Positions 45,006 through 56,500 of a DNA stretch of 64,000 nucleotides are shown here, piece after piece. Source of the stretch: Saprospiraceae bacterium (GTDB lineage Bacteria; Bacteroidota; Bacteroidia; Chitinophagales; Saprospiraceae); contig JAHDDO010000001.1 in assembly GCA_020629315.1 (NCBI GenBank), positions 169,167 through 233,166 of the forward strand, written 5' to 3'. Position numbers and translations under genes: made by a program. Numbering within the stretch: position 1 is the first letter of the stretch; each line of letters starts with the position of its first letter. The notes beneath the pieces were generated by a model that saw only the letters and a program-made list of their open reading frames with translations, was not told the DNA's origin and did no database searches.

Positions 45006-48000
45006 CTATTCAAGAACTATTTTTCCTTGCGAAATACGTCCATCCTGAGATTGAATTTTATAAACGTATATACCTGATGACATAGAGTCACTATTCCATT
45101 GCCATTGACCTCTTAGGCTATTTTCTTTAGTCACTAGTTGGCCTTGAATATTCATTATTTGAATAGTGTATTCACTTTCATCTAATAACATGAAATTTAT
45201 CATTTCCTTTCCAGGATTTGGAAATACCTTGGCTAATGGAACAGCCGTATCTTCTACATTTACTACACTCTTTTCCTCTATACGTACATTATTAAAGAAT
45301 GAAATATCGCTATCCTCATAGGTGCCATTGAACAAAGAAGACTCAAATCCATAAAAGAGCAATGAGTTTATGCTGACAACACCACTTCCTATCGGAAGAT
45401 CATATTCAAATGGATATGCACCCCCTTCGTCTAATGAATGAATTACAGGAAATTCGTCTTGTTGAGGAAAGCTACCTCCTAATTGCACTTTAGTTAAATT
45501 CGAAAATCCAGGTTCCAAATCGGGAACAAGATCTGAATAGTATGGCGTCATCTCAAAACGCAGTACAGGCTCACTCATACCAAATGTATTTGCACACACA
45601 TTTATAGACGATCCATAAAACCAAAATTGGTCATAAATATCTTCAGGATCTGGGCAAGGGGTTGGGTTCAGAAACGTAGAATTTGCCCCAAAACCTAACC
45701 ATTGGTTATCCTCTAATTGTTGAAGATCTGACACGCTTGTAAATCCTAGATCCACTGAAACATATTGGCTATATTGATCAGAGAAATTTTCAAATGTTTC
45801 GATATCGCCACCTGCCATTTCTTCGTGTGTCAAGAAAAATGAACTGAGTGTATTGTTCTCAGGAAACTCATCTAGTGGATGACTAATGGTAACATCAAAT
45901 TCATTGTATTCGTCTAAGTCAAATGGGAATGAAATACCGGTAATATTGATATAGGTAATACTTGGCCTAATAGGAAAATTAACCGGTCTTTCTAAAACAT
46001 ATTCTTCACCATCTACATTAAACGTCAGAAAAATAGTTTCTCCGACAGGGATAAACTCACAGCTTTCCAATTCAAAATAATAGATCAAAGTAAAACTACC
46101 ATCGGAGCAAATGACAGGAGTCAACTCTACCCTATCCAAAACAAGATCAGAGCTTTCCCCATTTCGGAAATTTATAAAATCATAATCGATCTGTTCATAT
46201 TCTTCAGAATCATCAACAGCCATCATAATTTGCAAATACTTTTGGGAATCAAAAGGATCATGCTCTATCACCTTATCAAAGGTAAACAAGATACTTTCAC
46301 CGGGTGCGAATGGTTCTTCTATCACCAAATCTTGATCCGCTTCTACGTTGTTGTCAAGAAGATATCTCATCTTAAGAACTGTACCAGGGAATAAAGTATC
46401 CAATCCTAGATTGACAACGTCCAAACTTACTTCTAGACTCTCGCCTTCACATAAAGTAAATGCTAATTCATCGATGAGTAAGCTACCGCCTATATTGGTT
46501 TGATCAATGTCATTCGATAATCCAACAGCATACCATGCTTCGGCGACTGACTCATATTCAGGACTATCTACACCCCACACATCTTCTACATAGGATAATG
46601 TGTAGTTAAAGGCATCCACATAATTTGTAGAAGGCGTAAAATAACCCACTTGGGCGCCATACACAATGTCCAACGCTTTCTTCCAGCCAATAGGAGCAAC
46701 ATCATAACTGTTCCCTGCCTCATTTACACCAGCCTTACCTTCTACTAGCATATGGAACCAATAATTGTATACACCACTGTTGAAATGAACGCCTCCATTA
46801 TCAAAGAAACCTGTAATCCAAAATTCACCTTTATAATAATCTGGCGATTCTAACTCATTTGGATCTGCCATATTCCTGAAAGGGTCAACATCTCCATTTA
46901 TAAATTTCTTTCCTATGTACCAGTTGAAATTTTCTTGATCATGCTCATACTCCAAGGCCTTTCCAAATATATCACTGATTGCTTCGTTTAAGGCTCCTGA
47001 TTCATTCATGTAAATTAAGCCTGAGGTGAACTCTGTAAAGCCGTGCGCAAATTCATGGCCTACTACATCCAAGGTGGTTAATGGACCATAATTAATACAT
47101 TGTCCATTACCATAATATGTAGCCGTACCATCCCAAAATGCATTTAAAAAGTATTTACCCCCAATGTGTACCACTGAAACCAAATTTCCACCATTACCAT
47201 CTACACCATCCCATCCATATCTGTCTTCCATAAAATCATGGTATTTAGATGTACAATAGTGTGCATCTCCAGCTACTTCGTCAAAATCACTGTTTTGGTT
47301 ATCCCAGTAGTTATCTTCATCTTCAAAGAAAGCGTAACCATAAGGCGATCCACCATCAAACTGGTTTGCGTTGATGGTCCAGATATTTCGTTCATCATCA
47401 AATAATTGGAAATTATTTGGAGATAGAGAGTCTGTGCGGATTACTTGCTCCCCATAATATCTTGTATTAGCTACCCCTTCAACACCAACATGGCAAATCC
47501 GATCAATCTCTTGAATTTTTTCACCATTGTTAGCATCGATGATATATCTACTCTTGTGATACTGAGGACTATCAAAGGACGCTTCGATCTCATAAGCCAA
47601 GGTATAGTCACCAGAAAATTCGGGATAAGCTCTATCCACAATGACTAATGTAGCATTGTGATATTTTAATTTCTCATACACGTCCATGACATTGCCATCT
47701 TCTTCAAAAACATGCTGGATGATTTGTTGCTTCAACAACTCCTTTGCTGTATCCTCTGATAGCTTTGGTGATGTATTTAATGCAATGAGTGGCAGATATT
47801 CACCACTTACCTTTTTAAGAACTCCATATTGTTCGTGAAATACCATGCCTGTGCCTAGTACTGGTAGTCCTTTATAGGATTGGGTATATCGAGCCCTTGT
47901 CCATCCATTAGGATTATCAAATACTTTTTGGGCTACAAAATCCTCTGGCGCATCTAGGCCAAATTCTTGATAATGCGCACTAATGTAATCGTTTGTTGTT

Positions 48001-48122
48001 CGATCAGTTTGAAGTTCAGAAAGTGCAAATTGCTGACGCAAGTTTAGCTTATCTTGTAGACCTTGCGACGATACATTGAATGCAATAGAACTTAAAATGA
48101 GTAAAATGAAAGATCTCATCAT
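45006..48122 (-). CDS. M4 (thermolysin-type) metalloprotease with T9SS sorting domain
   Basis: A 1038-residue secreted protease. The signal peptide (RSFILLILSSIAFNVSSQ) is followed by an FTP/PepSY propeptide (GLPVLGTGMVFHEQYGVLKK) and the peptidase domain with VVGHEFAHGFTEF. His356, Glu357 and His360 form HExxH, and Glu380 in NESGALNEAISD is the third ligand at the same spacing as in thermolysin. The M4 C-terminal half has DNGGVHFNSGVYNYWFHML. CARDB-like and other beta domains follow. The end is a type A T9SS domain (AKVFPNPGKEMINFML; SSGIYVYKIQS). All catalytic residues are present. It is upstream of the M28 gene and diverges from the first giant adhesin. Confidence 0.95.
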   Translation of the reverse strand: MMRSFILLILSSIAFNVSSQGLQDKLNLRQQFALSELQTDRTTNDYISAHYQEFGLDAPEDFVAQKVFDNPNGWTRARYTQSYKGLPVLGTGMVFHEQYGVLKKVSGEYLPLIALNTSPKLSEDTAKELLKQQIIQHVFEEDGNVMDVYEKLKYHNATLVIVDRAYPEFSGDYTLAYEIEASFDSPQYHKSRYIIDANNGEKIQEIDRICHVGVEGVANTRYYGEQVIRTDSLSPNNFQLFDDERNIWTINANQFDGGSPYGYAFFEDEDNYWDNQNSDFDEVAGDAHYCTSKYHDFMEDRYGWDGVDGNGGNLVSVVHIGGKYFLNAFWDGTATYYGNGQCINYGPLTTLDVVGHEFAHGFTEFTSGLIYMNESGALNEAISDIFGKALEYEHDQENFNWYIGKKFINGDVDPFRNMADPNELESPDYYKGEFWITGFFDNGGVHFNSGVYNYWFHMLVEGKAGVNEAGNSYDVAPIGWKKALDIVYGAQVGYFTPSTNYVDAFNYTLSYVEDVWGVDSPEYESVAEAWYAVGLSNDIDQTNIGGSLLIDELAFTLCEGESLEVSLDVVNLGLDTLFPGTVLKMRYLLDNNVEADQDLVIEEPFAPGESILFTFDKVIEHDPFDSQKYLQIMMAVDDSEEYEQIDYDFINFRNGESSDLVLDRVELTPVICSDGSFTLIYYFELESCEFIPVGETIFLTFNVDGEEYVLERPVNFPIRPSITYINITGISFPFDLDEYNEFDVTISHPLDEFPENNTLSSFFLTHEEMAGGDIETFENFSDQYSQYVSVDLGFTSVSDLQQLEDNQWLGFGANSTFLNPTPCPDPEDIYDQFWFYGSSINVCANTFGMSEPVLRFEMTPYYSDLVPDLEPGFSNLTKVQLGGSFPQQDEFPVIHSLDEGGAYPFEYDLPIGSGVVSINSLLFYGFESSLFNGTYEDSDISFFNNVRIEEKSVVNVEDTAVPLAKVFPNPGKEMINFMLLDESEYTIQIMNIQGQLVTKENSLRGQWQWNSDSMSSGIYVYKIQSQDGRISQGKIVLE

Positions 48123-48280
48123 AAATGATTGGTTTTGTGTTAATGAATTGAACTAAAGATATTCAATATTTTCAAAGCTACTATACAAGTTTAATCTAGA
48201 CTTTAAAAACATTATATACCCGACAATGGTATAATGCGCGAACTCGGTAAAATGCTGCAAGTTTTGTATTTTAATTGTCT

Positions 48281-51200
48281 ATGAACCTGAGAGTTCTCAT
48301 CTTTCTATACCTACTAATCATTCCATTTGCGTCTGGTAAAGCCCAAATGGTAACGAATGGCACTGCCTATTCTTTAGGGGGAGATTGTTACCAACTTACC
48401 ATAACTACCACCGGCCAGGCAGGCAGTATCTTTTCATCATCTACCATCGACCTTACTGAAGCTTTTGTAATCGAAGCCACCCTCAATTTTGGAAACAATG
48501 ATGGTGGAGCAGATGGTATTGTCTTTGTTTTAACGACGAGCAATACTGCTTTAGGGGGCACTGGTGGGAGCATTGCCTATGACGGCATTTCGCCTTCACT
48601 AGGTGTAGAATTTGACACGTGGCAAAATGGCAATTTAGGAGATCCCGCCGCTGATCATGTAGCTATACTCAGTAATGGAAATAATAATCATAATGCTGAC
48701 CTGGAAGGTCCTGTCGCTTTGGGCAATTTAGAAGATGGGCAAGATCATTGCTTCACCGCAAGTTGGGATCCAGGGACTCAAGAATTTCTAACTTTTATTG
48801 ATGGGAATTTAGTTATGACTTACAATGGTGACATTAGTATTCATGCTGGTAGTACTGATGTATACTATGGTTTCACTGCTTCTACTGGAGGTGCTGTAAA
48901 TAATCAATCTGTTTGCGTTAGTGTGGCCGAACTGATACCAATGGAGGACCAAGAGATTTGTCCGGGAGAAAGTGTCACCCTTACCGCTGACCCTAATGGT
49001 GTTTCGTATGAGTGGAATGATCCTAATGGAAGTCTATCTGATATAAATAGTGCAAACCCGACGGCCAGTCCCGATGAAACCACATTATATGAGGTAAGCA
49101 TTACCTATGCTTGTGATGCCGTACTGGTTGATGATGTTTTGGTCAATGTCCTTCCTGAAGTAGACTTCAATTATAATCCTGTACCTGATTTCTGTGAAAG
49201 TGACGGCCCATTTACGTTTGTAATAACGCCGCTTGGTGGTTCATGGTCTGGTGATGTAGATGCATCAGGCTCCTTCGATCCAGCCTTGTTAGGTCCTGGT
49301 TCGTTTAAAGCCATTTATACCTACATTGATCCTACTACTGATTGCCTGTTTGAAGAGTGTTTTGCTATTGAAATATTTGAAGATCCTGTACTGAGTATTT
49401 TAGTCGATGACCAAATTTGCCAATCAGAATCGTTCGCTGTCATTCAGATCTTTCCAGGAAATGGAGATCTATTCATAGACGATGAAGAATACAATGATGG
49501 TATATTTTATCCAGCTGACCTAGAGCCTGGCATTCATTATGTTTATTACAGTTTTGAAAACAGTGCGGATTGTTATGCAGAGATATTAGATAGTTTCGAA
49601 ATCTTACCTCAGCCACAAGTAGCAGCTGGTCCGTCTGGAATCTACTGCCAGTCAGATAGTATTTTACAATTGATAGGAAATCCTCCGGGCGGCACTTGGT
49701 CAGGAATAACTAATGGGAATAGCATCAACCTAAACACCTTAGAAGAAGGCACTCATTACGCCTTTTATAGTTATATGGATAATAATGGATGTGTGGGAAT
49801 AGATACAGCAGATATCTATATTCAACCCAGACCTAGTTTAGAGATAAATGGAACCATAATTACTTGTGAAGGCTTTGCTCCTGCATTTGCTTTTGATGTT
49901 CCAATAGATATTCAAGACAGTCTCTACTTGATACTATCTAATGAGGACGGCGTATTGGATACCGTATTTATTGAAGGTAATCTTGATACATTGCGATATC
50001 TTGATGAAGGACAATTTACTATTGCTGGTTGTCTCGGATTGAACGGTTGTCCAGGGGATTGTTTGGGAAATATATCTAAGCTAGAAATTCCAAAATTTGA
50101 ATTGACGGATGTTTCCATCAGCTGTGATGAAACAGACGAAAATTACTTTGTCCACTTTAGAATTGCAGCACAAGTAGATGGTTCATTTTCTATTAACGGG
50201 CCAAATATTATGAATGAGCCTGACGGTAGTTATACGGCTGGGCCATTGGCTAATCACGACGAATATGAAATAATCGTAGCAGATATATTTGGTTGTCTTC
50301 AAGATACATTGAAAGGAAGCTACAGCTGTATGTGTGAAGAATTCTTACCTACTTCATTGATTCCTAACCCTTCTTTCGAAGAGCTTAATTGCTGTCCGAT
50401 GGCTGATGAAGAGTTATTTTGTGCTGTGGGATGGATTCAAGCTTCTGAGCCCACCACTGACTTTTTGCATGAGTGCGGGATAACCGCACATCCTGAACTT
50501 GGCTTTGAAATGCCGCGACCTTTACCGGATGGGATGGGCGCCATAGGCTTTCGAGATGGCTTGTTTTTTAACCCCAATTTTAAGGAATATGCAGGCGCTT
50601 GTTTGACCCAGTCCATGGATGTTGGAAAAAGTTATACGCTTAAATTCGATATTGGTTTTCATAGTCATTGGGCATCTCAGGAAGTAGCCTTGGCACTTTT
50701 TGCAACAACAGATTGTAATAACCTTCCTTTTGGTGTAGGTGATTTAAATTATGGCTGCCCGACGAATGGCCCTGATTGGGTTCAATTGGATGCTGCAAGT
50801 TTTAGTGGTACTGATGAATGGGTCGAAGCTCGGTTTACGTTTACTGCGCAAGAAAGCTATGAAGCGATTGTTTTAGGGCCTGCTTGTGAAGCAAATCCGA
50901 ATTACAATTTTGATCCTTATTATTTTTTCGATAATCTGATTTTAGGAGAGAGCGATGAATTTGGAATCCCAATTATCAGCGTAGAAGGAAATATTTGTTC
51001 AGACTCTTTACATATCCTGAGTGCAGATATAGTAGATGGTATTTACCAATGGTATAAAAATGGCATTGCTATTCCTGGCGCGAATGACATAGAATTAATT
51101 ATAGACGCGGATGATCCTGATCCTGAAGGATCATACTCTCTTATTATTACCACTGAACAGTCGTGCTTCTTAGGTGAAACCTTTGATGTGATTTTGCCTG

Positions 51201-53536
51201 TTTATGAGAGCTTTCCTGTCATAGAATTATGTCCAGGGGATAGTTATTTACTCGGCGATACACTCATCACCTCTGAAGGAATATACAATCAAATCTTACT
51301 AGCTAACGATGGTTGCGACAGCTTGATTCAATTGAATGTTATAGAGTTAGATAATTCAAGTGCTACAATAGACACTGTAATATGCGCTGAATCCACAATT
51401 ATTCTCAATGACGAAGTCTTTTCAGACCCTGGTTTGTATACGCAACAATTAAATAATGTACAAGGATGCGATAGTATAATCCAACTTAATCTTTCTCACT
51501 ATACTATTCCATCCGACACCATAGTAGCTAGTATATGTGAAGGAGAGTTTTTTGATTGGAACGGACAATTATATAATGAAGACGGGTTTCACGCACAAAC
51601 CCTGACTGCTGCTCAAGGTTGTGATAGCATAAGTGTTCTTTCTTTGGATGTACGTCTTCCGTCAACATCAAGTATTGTTGACACATTGTGTGACGGTGAG
51701 TCTATCATAATAAATGATGAGGTATACACTGTTTCAGGCTCTTATGAGCAATCATTAGTAAATGCTCAAAATTGTGATTCTACTATTCTCATTACATTGG
51801 AATTTATCTTGCCAACGTCGCAAACGGTAGTTGGAGAAATTTGTCAAGGAGACAGTATTCTTTATAATGGTCAATGGTATTCTGAGGAAGGTTCCTATTT
51901 ACAAACATTAACTGCTGATTCTGGATGCGACAGCCTTTTATCAATAATAGTTAACCAAATTAATGTAGAAGAAGGGACTCTAGATGTTGCTAAATGCCTA
52001 GGAGATCAAGTAGTTATAAATGGTATTACATATATAGATCAAGGGCAGTACATTCAAGACTTAACCGCATCAAATGGTTGTGACAGCAGCTTACTTTTGA
52101 ACATTGTTGACATTTTACCAGACACTGTTTACTTGTATGAAACGGTTTGTGACACTAGCCTCCTAGGTTTGTTTGACTCAATGTACACAAGTCAATTTGG
52201 CTGCGATAGTCTAGTTATTACAGATATCAGTTTATCTCCGAGCGAAGAGTGTGGGCTTGAGTTCGGCATAGATGTCCCACTTATTAGCTGTTTATCTAAC
52301 TCAGATACTTTATTTATTAGCATAAGCAATGGCATTGGACCTTACCAATACACACTGACTGAAATAAATGGAGGGCTCAATTACTCAGGAGAGCTAACCA
52401 TGGCTAGTAATAATAGCTACTATATTCCAGAAATTGGCGTGGGCAGCTATACGGTAGAAATAGTCTCATCTGACGGTTATTTCGCGTCTAGCAGTTTTAC
52501 CATCGAAATGGCAGCAGGTCCTGCTATCGTAGGTACTACTGTTTCTACATATGGTAATTCAAATACCTCTTGCTCCGACAGTGAAGATGGCTGGATAAGC
52601 ATAGATGATATTCAAGGTGGAGCTCCTCCGTACACATATATATGGTCCACAGGTTCAGAAGAGGCTTCAATTAATAATGTTTTAGCTGGGTATTACACAG
52701 TTACGATTACAGACCAAAATGGATGTATTGACTCTACTGGATTTACCCTTTTGTCACCAGAGATATTACAGGCCTCGGCTGAAGTAATTCACCCTCTTTG
52801 TTTTGGTGATGCCAATGGTAGCATTATCGTTTTTGCCGAAGGAGGAACACCACCTTATTCCTATTCAATCGAAAACCTAGCTACATCAATGGAAGGTTCA
52901 TTCTCTGAACTTTCCGCTGGCGAGTATACTATGGTGATAACTGATCAAAACGAATGCTCCATTTCTATAACGGCTGTTCTAATTGATCCTGACCCTGTAT
53001 ATATTTTACTAGATAAAGATACTACCATAGCCTGGGGAACTAGCCTTGACCTAAGTTACGATAGTAATATTCCCTCCTCACAAATAGAAAATATTGAGTG
53101 GTTTGCAAATGGAGATTTAGCATGTAGCAATTGTGAAAACCTAGAAGTATCACCCACTGAAGATATTTTGGTCACTGTTACCATTATCTCAGAAAATGGT
53201 TGTGAATCAAGAGACGAACAATTAATAAGTATCTACTTGATAAAAGATGTTTATGTACCCAATGTATTTTCACCGAATGCTCAAGGCAACAATGCATTCT
53301 TCACGCTGGATGGTAATTTTGCAATGGTTCTAATCCCAGAAATTATGATTTATGATCGTTGGGGAAATTTAATGTTCGAAGGAGAAAATCTTGAACCAGG
53401 TATAGCTGAGCAAGGTTGGGATGGGACCTTCAATGGTCATAACGCTATGGAAGGTGTTTATACCTTTATAGCCTTAGTAAATTTTGTTGATGGTAGCCAG
53501 CAAAGAGTTTCCGGCGACGTTACGCTAATAAGATAA
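48281..53536 (+). CDS. Giant surface adhesin with lectin domain and CHU_C end
   Basis: A 1751-residue protein from the ATG at 48281 (signal MNLRVLIFLYLLIIPFASGKAQ). In order it has an L-type lectin-like domain (about 24-215; IVFVLTTSNTALGG; GVEFDTWQNG), Ig/PKD-like domains (to about 680), a domain starting SLIPNPSFEELNCCP that resembles a carbohydrate-binding module, seven repeats with GCDS (51209-52236), two SprB-like repeats (GGAPPYTYIWSTGS; GGTPPYSYSIEN), and a gliding-associated C-terminal domain (VYVPNVFSPNAQGNNAFF; YDRWGNLMFEG; GVYTFIALVNF). It is probably exported by T9SS as type B cargo and binds glycans or cells. It shares a terminator with the converging adhesin. Confidence 0.92.
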   Translation: MNLRVLIFLYLLIIPFASGKAQMVTNGTAYSLGGDCYQLTITTTGQAGSIFSSSTIDLTEAFVIEATLNFGNNDGGADGIVFVLTTSNTALGGTGGSIAYDGISPSLGVEFDTWQNGNLGDPAADHVAILSNGNNNHNADLEGPVALGNLEDGQDHCFTASWDPGTQEFLTFIDGNLVMTYNGDISIHAGSTDVYYGFTASTGGAVNNQSVCVSVAELIPMEDQEICPGESVTLTADPNGVSYEWNDPNGSLSDINSANPTASPDETTLYEVSITYACDAVLVDDVLVNVLPEVDFNYNPVPDFCESDGPFTFVITPLGGSWSGDVDASGSFDPALLGPGSFKAIYTYIDPTTDCLFEECFAIEIFEDPVLSILVDDQICQSESFAVIQIFPGNGDLFIDDEEYNDGIFYPADLEPGIHYVYYSFENSADCYAEILDSFEILPQPQVAAGPSGIYCQSDSILQLIGNPPGGTWSGITNGNSINLNTLEEGTHYAFYSYMDNNGCVGIDTADIYIQPRPSLEINGTIITCEGFAPAFAFDVPIDIQDSLYLILSNEDGVLDTVFIEGNLDTLRYLDEGQFTIAGCLGLNGCPGDCLGNISKLEIPKFELTDVSISCDETDENYFVHFRIAAQVDGSFSINGPNIMNEPDGSYTAGPLANHDEYEIIVADIFGCLQDTLKGSYSCMCEEFLPTSLIPNPSFEELNCCPMADEELFCAVGWIQASEPTTDFLHECGITAHPELGFEMPRPLPDGMGAIGFRDGLFFNPNFKEYAGACLTQSMDVGKSYTLKFDIGFHSHWASQEVALALFATTDCNNLPFGVGDLNYGCPTNGPDWVQLDAASFSGTDEWVEARFTFTAQESYEAIVLGPACEANPNYNFDPYYFFDNLILGESDEFGIPIISVEGNICSDSLHILSADIVDGIYQWYKNGIAIPGANDIELIIDADDPDPEGSYSLIITTEQSCFLGETFDVILPVYESFPVIELCPGDSYLLGDTLITSEGIYNQILLANDGCDSLIQLNVIELDNSSATIDTVICAESTIILNDEVFSDPGLYTQQLNNVQGCDSIIQLNLSHYTIPSDTIVASICEGEFFDWNGQLYNEDGFHAQTLTAAQGCDSISVLSLDVRLPSTSSIVDTLCDGESIIINDEVYTVSGSYEQSLVNAQNCDSTILITLEFILPTSQTVVGEICQGDSILYNGQWYSEEGSYLQTLTADSGCDSLLSIIVNQINVEEGTLDVAKCLGDQVVINGITYIDQGQYIQDLTASNGCDSSLLLNIVDILPDTVYLYETVCDTSLLGLFDSMYTSQFGCDSLVITDISLSPSEECGLEFGIDVPLISCLSNSDTLFISISNGIGPYQYTLTEINGGLNYSGELTMASNNSYYIPEIGVGSYTVEIVSSDGYFASSSFTIEMAAGPAIVGTTVSTYGNSNTSCSDSEDGWISIDDIQGGAPPYTYIWSTGSEEASINNVLAGYYTVTITDQNGCIDSTGFTLLSPEILQASAEVIHPLCFGDANGSIIVFAEGGTPPYSYSIENLATSMEGSFSELSAGEYTMVITDQNECSISITAVLIDPDPVYILLDKDTTIAWGTSLDLSYDSNIPSSQIENIEWFANGDLACSNCENLEVSPTEDILVTVTIISENGCESRDEQLISIYLIKDVYVPNVFSPNAQGNNAFFTLDGNFAMVLIPEIMIYDRWGNLMFEGENLEPGIAEQGWDGTFNGHNAMEGVYTFIALVNFVDGSQQRVSGDVTLIR
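51209..52236 (+). repeat. Seven GCDS repeats in the first adhesin
   Basis: Seven units of about 45-50 residues. Each has an early acidic segment around a Cys (LCPGDS, ICEGEF, LCDGES, ICQGDS), a short NG or ND turn, a GxYxQxL strand and a closing GCDS (one NCDS) followed by a hydrophobic strand. The last copy is shortened. The two cysteines per unit probably form disulfides. Confidence 0.8.
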
Positions 53537-53569
53537 AAGGCCTTCCAAAATTGAAAGGCCTTTCTTTTA
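53535..53569. terminator. Bidirectional terminator between the two giant adhesins
   Basis: AAAGGCCTT (53536-53544) pairs with AAGGCCTTT (53555-53563), and T-rich sequence follows on both strands. The hairpin begins in the stop codon of the first adhesin gene. Confidence 0.8.
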
Positions 53570-53571
53570 TT

Positions 53572-56500
53572 CTAATAAATGACCGTTACATCACCGGTCC
53601 TTGATATTTCGCCGAGCCCCGGCACATTGAATACATAATAGTATACATATACCCCACTTACGACATTCCTTTCCCTAAAGGTACCATCCCAACCTTCATT
53701 CGGTTGATTCGTCATAAATGAACCATTATAATATATCAGTTCTCCCCATCGATCAAAGATGTACATTTCAAGCACTTCTACATCATCATCACCCGTTTGA
53801 GGGTAAAAGGTATTATTCCCATCGTTAGTATTAGGTGATATTACATTAGGTATAAAAATGTCAATTTCTCGATCTACTTGAAGACGTATTTGTGTTGTAT
53901 CAATACATCCATTTACATCTATTAAGGTAACCAAGTAGGTAATGTTCTCCGTTACATCCTCAATTGGAACTTCTAGACAATTTTCGCATGGATTTTCCAA
54001 AGGCGGCTCCCATGTTATTTGATCTATGTCAGATGGATCTACATTTGTATTTAAAATTAATTCGACGTCATCATTGTACTCTAACTCCAGCCAAGGATCT
54101 TGCGCTTGCAATAGTACTGGATCTGGACTGTCTAATGTGTACGTTGTACCAAATGTACAACCTAAAGCGTCCTCTACGATTATTTCGTAAGATCCAGGTC
54201 CAAGTCCGGTAAATACGCCTGTAGCATTTTCATTTCCATTTAACGAATAACTAAATGGAGCTGTACCACCGGTACTCACTGTCACTATAATGGTTCCGTC
54301 ATCTATACCTGCACAAAGAGGTCCATCTATTGTTGCATCAAACCCTTCTGGGATATCATTATAATCTACAAATATTGAATCCTCTCTTATGCAACCATTT
54401 ATCAGGCTTTCTACAAGAACATAATACCAGCCTGATTCATCAATGATCGGATTGGACGAATCTTCGCCATTGACAATGTTTCCTTCTTGTGTAGTCCACT
54501 CAAAGAGTAACTTATCTTCTGGGTCAACAGTAGATATCTCTAAAGTAAGTTCATCAATAGTACAAGGAAGGAATGCCTCTTCGGCTAAATCAAATTCTGG
54601 AAGCAAGGTGTTTTCGACAACAACCACTGAGTCCAAGTTAGAGCATCCCTTTTCAGTATCAATCGCTTCGAAGAAATAAACACCAGGTTCAGTGATTAGC
54701 AAGGTTGTTGATATGGCACCTTCAATGGCAACACCATCTTCATCATACCATTGATAGACAATATTTTGACCACTTTGTGAATTAGTGGCATCAATAAATA
54801 ATGTATCAATGCTACACGTTAATGTATCTGGGTTTGCAATTTGAATGATCGGATAATCTTCTTGATCTTCAATACTGATAAATGCTTCTGTCATGCAGTG
54901 AGTAATAGAATCATATGCCACTAAGACGATATCTCCTGATGATGTTATTAGCAATGAATCACCATCTTGTAGTTCTTGATCCAAATACCAAGTATAAACC
55001 ACATTCTCCTCAGAAACATAGCTAAGGTAAACCGTGTCGATTACACAATCGATGATATTTCCAGGATCGGCCACAATCTGCGCCATTGGCTCATTTCTTA
55101 TGTCATCGACAAGGACGGTCTCAGAAACGAAACAATCGTTTATTTCATCAAATACTGTAAATGTGTATTCGCCGCCCTCTTCTGTTAAGAACATAGGGTC
55201 AGTAGATACAATTTCGCCTTCCTCATCCATCCATTCGTATGTGATACCATCACCTTCACTCGTTTCAGTACCTCCTAGCGCTACGGCATTATTTTCACAA
55301 TCAATGACTTGGTTAGGTCCTGGATCTGCGATTACTTGACAAGCACAATCTGGCGCTTCTACCAGTATAGTAGTATCACAACCCGTACTTGTGTTTTGAA
55401 GGTAAATACTGATTGTTTCAGATGTATCAACTTCTGCAATCAAGTATGCATTTGGTCCAATGTTATCTATAGTGAACGTGCCTGCCGTTATTTCATCCGC
55501 ATTTGTTTCAAAATAAATATCATACGTTTCTTTATCCTCTGCGCAATCCAATTCGTTTAAGACGAATTCTGGACTAGGCTCCACCACTAATTCAAACTCA
55601 GCTAAACCCCGACATCCTTGAATATCTGTTACATAAACCGTATAAAGTCCCCCTTCTGAAACCATTACACTCGGATTAGTGCCGCCAGTGCTCCAATCAT
55701 ATGATTGGTATGTTTCGGTAAGACTTAATGTGGCTGTTTCTCCTCTACAAATATATTCAGGCCCTTCAATAACGGGGTCTGGGGCTTCTGCCTCAAATAC
55801 TTCGACACTACCCTCTCCTGTGCAACCAAAACCATCAGATACTGTTACCGAGTAGACACCGCCATCTGTAACTAAAATAGTTTGCGTTTCTTCACCCGTA
55901 CTCCAAATCCAGCTCTCAAAGAAGCTACCTGCATCCAAGGTCGTATTTGCCCCTTCACAAATAAATGGATTACCGAGAATGACAGGGTTTAGTGACTCTT
56001 CTTCTGTCACCATAACCGAGCTTTCAGCCGTACATCCGTTTACATCGGTTACTGTAACACTATATTCACCTTCTTCATTTACTTGAATTGTAGGATCAGA
56101 GGAGCCATTACTCCATGACCAGGCCACTATATTTTCACCAGAACCGTCTAGTACCGCAAAGCCCATTGGGCAATAGCTCGTAGAACCAGCAATATTTATT
56201 GAATATGGAGGATGCGTAAATATTTCAAGATTTGTACTTGCCGTACACCCATTAGCATCAGCAACAGTGACGGCATATAATCCAATATCCGAAATCGTGA
56301 TGGTAGGTGTAGATTCCCCTGTACTCCATTCATACAAAGAGTAGGTTTCTGTTAAGCCAAATGTCCCCGCTGTATTAGGGCATAAAAACGGATCCCCATC
56401 AATCTCAGGTTCTGGATTCTCTTCTGTATTAATTGATATCATACTAGATGCCGTACATCCATTTTCATCAGTAACAGTAACACCGTAATTTCCTTCTTCA

